Source: Christensenellaceae bacterium
GTDB taxonomy: Bacteria; Bacillota; Clostridia; Christensenellales; Borkfalkiaceae
Assembly: GCA_948482865.1 (NCBI GenBank)
Contig: CAOMHR010000004.1
Coordinates: 1 to 27,805 of the forward strand
DNA: 27,805 nt
Direction: 5' to 3'
A program made the translations under genes and the position numbers. The notes beneath the pieces were generated by a model. The model saw only the letters and a list, made by a program, of their open reading frames with translations, was not told where the DNA came from and searched no databases. Below are positions 23,980 to 27,805 of this stretch, piece after piece (positions within the stretch are counted from its first letter, which is position 1; the number at the start of each line of letters is the position of its first letter).

Positions 23980-24354
23980 TTAGGTTATAACGCCCGCGCC
24001 GCCGCCTACTGCCGCAGCCAGAATCACGCAATAAACTATTGTAACTATTATTCCTGTTACGACACCTATGCCCATTGACACAGAAGATATAATTATACCC
24101 GCTTTTGAAAATGTCTTGCTCTTGCTGTCGTTTTCCGCTACCGCAGTTTTATAGGCAATACAGCTGAGAATGAGACCTACCAGACTTGAAAAAAACGAGA
24201 AGATAAATCCCAGAAGCGCCATCATGCTCATATTGTCGCCGTTTTTTGCAGGGGTCTGCTGCTGTGAATAGTATTCGTCCGTGGCGCAACCGCAACCGGT
24301 GCAAAGAACCGCTTCGTCCGCGAGTTCTTTTCCGCACGATTTACAATATTTCAT
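23980..24354 (-). CDS. Zinc-ribbon membrane protein
   Basis: A 124-residue protein. The N-terminal zinc ribbon CKSCGKEL...VLCTGCGC has metal ligands Cys4, Cys7, Cys18 and Cys21. A polar linker follows, then two hydrophobic segments (about 44-68 and 83-115) of DUF4190-like character, ending in a Gly/Ala-rich stretch. Such small zinc-ribbon proteins are common in Bacillota and of unknown function. GGAGG lies eight bases before the start. It has its own terminator; the ABC permease gene ends 41 bases upstream with no clear terminator, so read-through is possible. Confidence 0.85.
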   Translation of the reverse strand: MKYCKSCGKELADEAVLCTGCGCATDEYYSQQQTPAKNGDNMSMMALLGFIFSFFSSLVGLILSCIAYKTAVAENDSKSKTFSKAGIIISSVSMGIGVVTGIIVTIVYCVILAAAVGGGAGVIT

Positions 24355-24395
24355 ATTCTTCCTCCACTTTTAACTTTAAAACACCCGTCTTTAAG

Positions 24396-26234
24396 CTATT
24401 CGTTTGCTTTAAGGCTTTCGTTCATATTTATTTTAACAATTTTTCTGCGCAATGTCAAGGTTACAAGACCGGTAAATAACAAAACTATAAACGGCGCTAT
24501 AAGCCACATAAACCAGCTGATGCCCGCAAGCGTGCCGAAGCCCATTGCGCTGAAAACAAGATAAATTAAAAATACAGCCAGCGGATAGCCGAAGATTATG
24601 CCTATTACCGTATTTATATAGACTTCGCGGTAGATGTAACCCGTGACTTCCCTGTCCTGATAACCCAAAACCATTAAGGTTGCAATTTCTTTATTGCGCT
24701 CGCTTATATTTATGTTAGTCAGGGTGTAAATTACCACTGCGGTCAGAAGTCCGGCAAACACCACGATTACCGCGGCTATTCCCATTATGGAAGCCGAACC
24801 TAAATCGCCGAACAGGCACATATCCAGAAGAGCAAGCCCCGTTAAAACGAGCGCGGTTGAAAACGCCACCGCGGCTACCGTCATTATAAAGCGGCTGAAA
24901 TATCGGAAAACATTGCGCAGCGTAGATTTGTACTTGAATGAAAGTTTATTCCAGATAAAAGGAATTTTTTCAAGAAAGACTTTTTTGCCTGCGCGCGGCG
25001 GCTTGGGACGCAACAGATTCGCAGGGCGTTCGTTAGCCATTTTAAGACCGGAAAACACCGTTGCCAGCAACGTAGCAGCAATTATTACTGAAGATGTTAT
25101 CACAAAGAAAATCACTGTAATCTGCGCCGTCACGGGCGGCATTGCAAAACTGTAATTGAACACAAAGTAAATAAGCTCGGTAAGTCCCAGCCCCGCGAAG
25201 TACGCGCCGAGTCCGCCGATTGCTGTTGCAAGAAACGCGAACAGAACGTATTTTGAAATTATCGCGCCAGAAGAGTAGCCCAGAGTTTTAAGGCAGGCAA
25301 TCTGCGACCGCTCTTCTTCAATAAGTCTCGTCATTGTAGAAAGCACGACCAAAATAGTCACCAGCAAAAACGCGACCATTAAAATATAACCTATGCCTTC
25401 AACTTTTTCGGCATAAGACGTAAGCGAAACAAAGCTGTAATTATCGAACAGCGTTAACACCTTTACGTTTTGCAGACTATCGTTAATTTGCGCGGTCTGC
25501 TTATCGGTAAAAGATTTGTACCCGTCCGAAAGCGCGTTGAACAGTCCCCTGTCGCCCACCGCCACGCTTATATAGTTTAAAGGTAAATAACCGCCCGCAA
25601 GTTCCGACGATATATACAAAATATTTTCCAGGCAGTTCATATCCTTTGTACCCACAGTCGAATCGGGTACTTTGTCTATATCGTTGTAATCGCTCGGTTC
25701 GCCGTCGAGAGCGAAAGTCAAAGGGCTTTGGACGGTACCGCTGATAATGACTTTAAACGGCAAACCGTATGACGACAAGTCCGCTTCTTCACCTACGGAA
25801 TAGCCCTTTATAACGTTGTCGCCGCGCTCGGCAACCGCCTGCGTTTTATCCGAAGGCATTTCGCCTTCTACCATATTCGGCACGTTTACCTTCCAGTTTT
25901 CAAAATCAACGAAATAGAGCCGCACTGACCGTTCTTCATCGATTTTAACGTCCATAGCGGTACAAACATCAACGTCCGCCTGCGGGAACAGCTCTTTTAC
26001 GGCTGAAATATCTTCTTCGCCGAACCCCTGCGGCGACGTACTCCTTATTATGAAATCGCTGACGTTCTGCTGTTTGTAATACTTAGTCAGCGATTTATTG
26101 ATTTTATCGGTAGACGAACCTATCCCCGAAATAAAGGCGACGGCGATAAGCACCATAAAAACAAGCGACAAAAAACGGGTGATATGTTTTTTGAACATTC
26201 GTCCAAGAGTTTTTAACCAGGTTTTTATCACCAC
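24396..26234 (-). CDS. FtsX/MacB-type ABC transporter permease
   Basis: A 612-residue permease with an N-terminal helix (about 19-38) and an extracytoplasmic domain (about 40-265), then a first FtsX-type helix set (about 275-300, 325-352, 365-392) and a second (about 445-470, 485-508, 548-570, 580-602). FtsX signatures include EEERSQIACLKTLGYSSGAI and SERNKEIATLMVLGYQDREV, one per half. The class covers mechanotransmission or export of peptides and lipoproteins rather than solute uptake. The start is GTG, preceded by GAGGAG; a second GTG directly follows. It overlaps the ATPase gene by seven bases, so the two are translationally coupled. No separate partner protein is present, so the long extracytoplasmic domain probably contacts the substrate. 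Confidence 0.9.
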   Translation of the reverse strand: MVIKTWLKTLGRMFKKHITRFLSLVFMVLIAVAFISGIGSSTDKINKSLTKYYKQQNVSDFIIRSTSPQGFGEEDISAVKELFPQADVDVCTAMDVKIDEERSVRLYFVDFENWKVNVPNMVEGEMPSDKTQAVAERGDNVIKGYSVGEEADLSSYGLPFKVIISGTVQSPLTFALDGEPSDYNDIDKVPDSTVGTKDMNCLENILYISSELAGGYLPLNYISVAVGDRGLFNALSDGYKSFTDKQTAQINDSLQNVKVLTLFDNYSFVSLTSYAEKVEGIGYILMVAFLLVTILVVLSTMTRLIEEERSQIACLKTLGYSSGAIISKYVLFAFLATAIGGLGAYFAGLGLTELIYFVFNYSFAMPPVTAQITVIFFVITSSVIIAATLLATVFSGLKMANERPANLLRPKPPRAGKKVFLEKIPFIWNKLSFKYKSTLRNVFRYFSRFIMTVAAVAFSTALVLTGLALLDMCLFGDLGSASIMGIAAVIVVFAGLLTAVVIYTLTNINISERNKEIATLMVLGYQDREVTGYIYREVYINTVIGIIFGYPLAVFLIYLVFSAMGFGTLAGISWFMWLIAPFIVLLFTGLVTLTLRRKIVKINMNESLKANE

Positions 26235-26929
26235 TCTATCTCCTCGATTGGAACGGGATTTTCGTTTGTCTCCACTTTTTCTATTCTGCCGCTTTTGATA
26301 TATATAACTTTATCCGCCATATCTTTTAACGCGGAATTATGAGTTACGACCACCACAAGCCTTTTTTGCTTTTTCGATACGTCGTACAAAAGTTTTAAAA
26401 TCTTTTTGCCGGTATTGTAATCCAGCGCGCCCGTAGGCTCGTCGCAAAGCAAAAGTTTAGGGTTTTTAGCCATTGCCCGCGCGATTGATACGCGCTGTTG
26501 CTCGCCCCCCGAAAGCTGTGCGGGAAAATTGTTTAACCTGTCTTCAAGCCCCACTTCACGCAGAATTTCTTCGGGGTTTAAATGATTTTTACAAATTTCC
26601 ACGGCAATTTCAACGTTTTCAAGCGCGGTAAGATTGGGCATTAAATTATAAAACTGGAAAACAAACCCCACGGCGTTGCGGCGGTACAGCGTAAGACCGC
26701 GTTTATCCAGCGCGGTTACGTTATCACCGTCTAAAACAATGTCGCCGCCGCTTGCATTATCCATACCGCCAAGCAAATTCAACAGCGTGGTTTTGCCCGC
26801 GCCGGAAGAGCCGAGTACGACGGCAAACTCGCCGTCTTCCAGCGAAAACGTTACGTCGGACAAAGCCGGAACCGTAACGGCGCCCAGCTTATACTCTTTG
26901 CTTACCTGTTTTAATTCAAGAAAACTCAT
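26228..26929 (-). CDS. MacB/LolD-type ABC transporter ATPase
   Basis: A 233-residue ATPase with Walker A GSSGAGKTT (40-48), Q-loop Gln92, signature LSGGEQQR (139-146), Walker B LLLCDEPTGALD (159-170) and switch His197. The sequence after Walker B and the overall length are those of the MacB/LolD/FtsE group, which pairs with FtsX-type permeases, and it overlaps such a gene. A TATAAT box (27000-26995) lies about 65 bases before the start, without a clear -35 box. The ribosome binding site is weak. Confidence 0.95.
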   Translation of the reverse strand: MSFLELKQVSKEYKLGAVTVPALSDVTFSLEDGEFAVVLGSSGAGKTTLLNLLGGMDNASGGDIVLDGDNVTALDKRGLTLYRRNAVGFVFQFYNLMPNLTALENVEIAVEICKNHLNPEEILREVGLEDRLNNFPAQLSGGEQQRVSIARAMAKNPKLLLCDEPTGALDYNTGKKILKLLYDVSKKQKRLVVVVTHNSALKDMADKVIYIKSGRIEKVETNENPVPIEEIEW

Positions 26930-27063
26930 ATGAAACCGCCAAAAACGTTATTTTATATACACAGTTTTTCTTCCGGTATTTTAATTGCTCTTACATTATA
27001 TCATCTGACGGGACGAATTTGTGAGTTTTCATTAAAATTTAACAATAATTTCAACTTTGCCGC

Positions 27064-27579
27064 TCAACCTTTCCATACAGGAAAAATTGATTTGAGCATA
27101 GCCGACTCGTCTGCGGTAAACGCGCTCTTTTCAACAGGAAAGACCTGCGTCTGGTTTATGAAAATGTTAAAATAATTTTTCCCGTCCTTGATTTTCATAA
27201 CCTGCGCGTAATAAAATTTAGCGGCGGCTACAACTTCACCGTTGGAAATCTGGTTTACGGTAAAATGGTCGCCGCAAAATTCGTACTCGTTCACTTTCGG
27301 CGAATTGCGGACTTGCTTTAATGCTTTATTCAAAAATATTTTAAGGAATATACCGCCACCCAAAAACACGGCAAACAAAATTATAAGTATAAAAAAAATA
27401 TTGTCTTCAAAGCCGTATCTAAAATCAAGCACAATATCCAGAACCAAAAACAAACACACACCGATACTGCCCGCAATAAGCATTGCCAAAGCGATTTTGT
27501 TAGCGTTTGCCGAAAATTCCTTTTGAACTTTTTCATCAATTACCGTGCGCACTTTTACCGTTCCGTTTTCCGTTATCAC
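27064..27579 (-). CDS. YcxB-like membrane protein
   Basis: A 171-residue protein resembling the YcxB-like family: a short N-terminal strand region, two helices (about 27-50 and 59-82), then a soluble C-terminal domain (YEFCGDHFTVNQISNGEVVAAAKFYYAQV..., FINQTQVFPVEKSAFT). The function of the family is not established. The start is GTG, preceded by CGGAGA. It has its own promoter (27619-27646). The ABC genes follow after 134 bases without an obvious terminator. Confidence 0.75.
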   Translation of the reverse strand: MITENGTVKVRTVIDEKVQKEFSANANKIALAMLIAGSIGVCLFLVLDIVLDFRYGFEDNIFFILIILFAVFLGGGIFLKIFLNKALKQVRNSPKVNEYEFCGDHFTVNQISNGEVVAAAKFYYAQVMKIKDGKNYFNIFINQTQVFPVEKSAFTADESAMLKSIFPVWKG

Positions 27580-27618
27580 AATTTTCTCCGTTTAAAAACT
27601 TTCAATTTGTCTGATTTC

Positions 27619-27646
27619 ATTATACCATAAGAAATTAATTTTTCAA
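27619..27646 (-). promoter_or_regulatory. Promoter of the YcxB-like gene
   Basis: On the minus strand TTGAAA (27646-27641) and TATAAT (27624-27619) are 16 bp apart, with TGG just before the -10 box. The leader is about 35 bases. Confidence 0.6.
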
Positions 27647-27728
27647 TACCCGATTAAATTATCCTGACAGTTCACTTATAATCCAGCGTTCGGTTTTTTA
27701 AGTGTTATGGCAAAATCGAAGTAAATAT

Positions 27729-27798
27729 CCACCCGCATAGCGGGTGGCTTTACTTTTTCGGGCATAGCCCTTGTTCACTAACAAGCACAAATGTGCTT
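27729..27798. repeat. Cluster of small hairpins, possible mobile-element end
   Basis: Four dyads follow one another: CCACCCGC-ATA-GCGGGTGG (27729-27747), GGGC-ATA-GCCC (27760-27770), CTTGTT-CACT-AACAAG (27770-27785) and AAGCAC-AAAT-GTGCTT (27783-27798). The last two share AAG and exclude each other. T-rich spacers separate the first two. Such tandem short hairpins resemble the ends of IS200/IS605-type elements or palindrome-rich non-autonomous elements. The window stops here, so no transposase or TnpB gene can be checked. The stretch 27650-27728 shows nothing else I can name. Confidence 0.5.
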
Positions 27799-27805
27799 CT
27801 TTATT

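Noticed and set aside
26930..27175. 81-codon plus-strand frame between the ABC and YcxB-like genes
   Set aside because: It starts back to back with the ABC ATPase start codon, has no ribosome binding site, and its second half is antisense to the YcxB-like gene.

Overview
The window looks like chromosome from an uncultured, Clostridia-like Bacillota (Gram-positive), probably host-associated. The evidence is a response regulator with a Spo0A-type output domain, AGGAG-type ribosome binding sites, several lipoprotein signal peptides with a lipobox cysteine, large secreted proteins built from BspA-type leucine-rich, InlB/Listeria-Bacteroides and GLUG-like repeats, and many compact intrinsic terminators. 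No rRNA, tRNA or CRISPR array was seen. No intact transposase was seen.

Layout. (1) 1-2210, plus strand: the 3' part of a GGGtGRT-family gene, apparently shifted out of frame near its upstream end, then a two-repeat DUF11 protein, then a 57-base relic of a second GGGtGRT gene. (2) 2225-9050, minus strand: a 1016-residue secreted repeat protein, a solitary TIR-domain protein, a 94-residue two-helix membrane protein followed by a broken signal-peptide micro-ORF, and a 718-residue lipoprotein. (3) 9270-11659, plus strand: a Spo0A-type response regulator and a multi-pass GHKL (AgrC-like) histidine kinase. Between them, on the opposite strand, lies a complete miniature gene with promoter, strong ribosome binding site, a 17-codon Trp-rich peptide and a terminator. 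(4) 11711-23752, minus strand: one long operon, in transcription order a membrane protein, a MoxR AAA+ ATPase, a DUF58 protein, a BatA-like VWA protein, a double-VWA membrane protein and two lipoproteins. (5) 23980-27579, minus strand: a zinc-ribbon membrane protein, a MacB/FtsX-type ABC permease with its ATPase, and a YcxB-like membrane protein. (6) The right edge holds a cluster of small hairpins like those at ends of IS200/IS605-type or palindrome-rich elements.

The most interesting part is 6.0-11.7 kb. Two different non-coding repeats each occur twice. Repeat A (about 60 bp) lies before the response regulator and before the TIR gene. Repeat B (about 82 bp) lies before the 718-residue lipoprotein and before the 94-residue membrane protein. 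Repeat A carries a direct repeat ATGTGG/ATGTGG exactly 20 bp apart in both copies, the layout of a two-turn activator or repressor site. With the antisense aromatic peptide gene lodged between regulator and kinase, this suggests, as an inference, a peptide-signalling two-component locus whose regulon includes neighbouring surface, membrane and TIR genes.

The MoxR/DUF58/VWA operon probably encodes a chaperone-like ATPase working with membrane-anchored VWA proteins at the cell envelope. The two lipoproteins at its end are candidate clients or partners.
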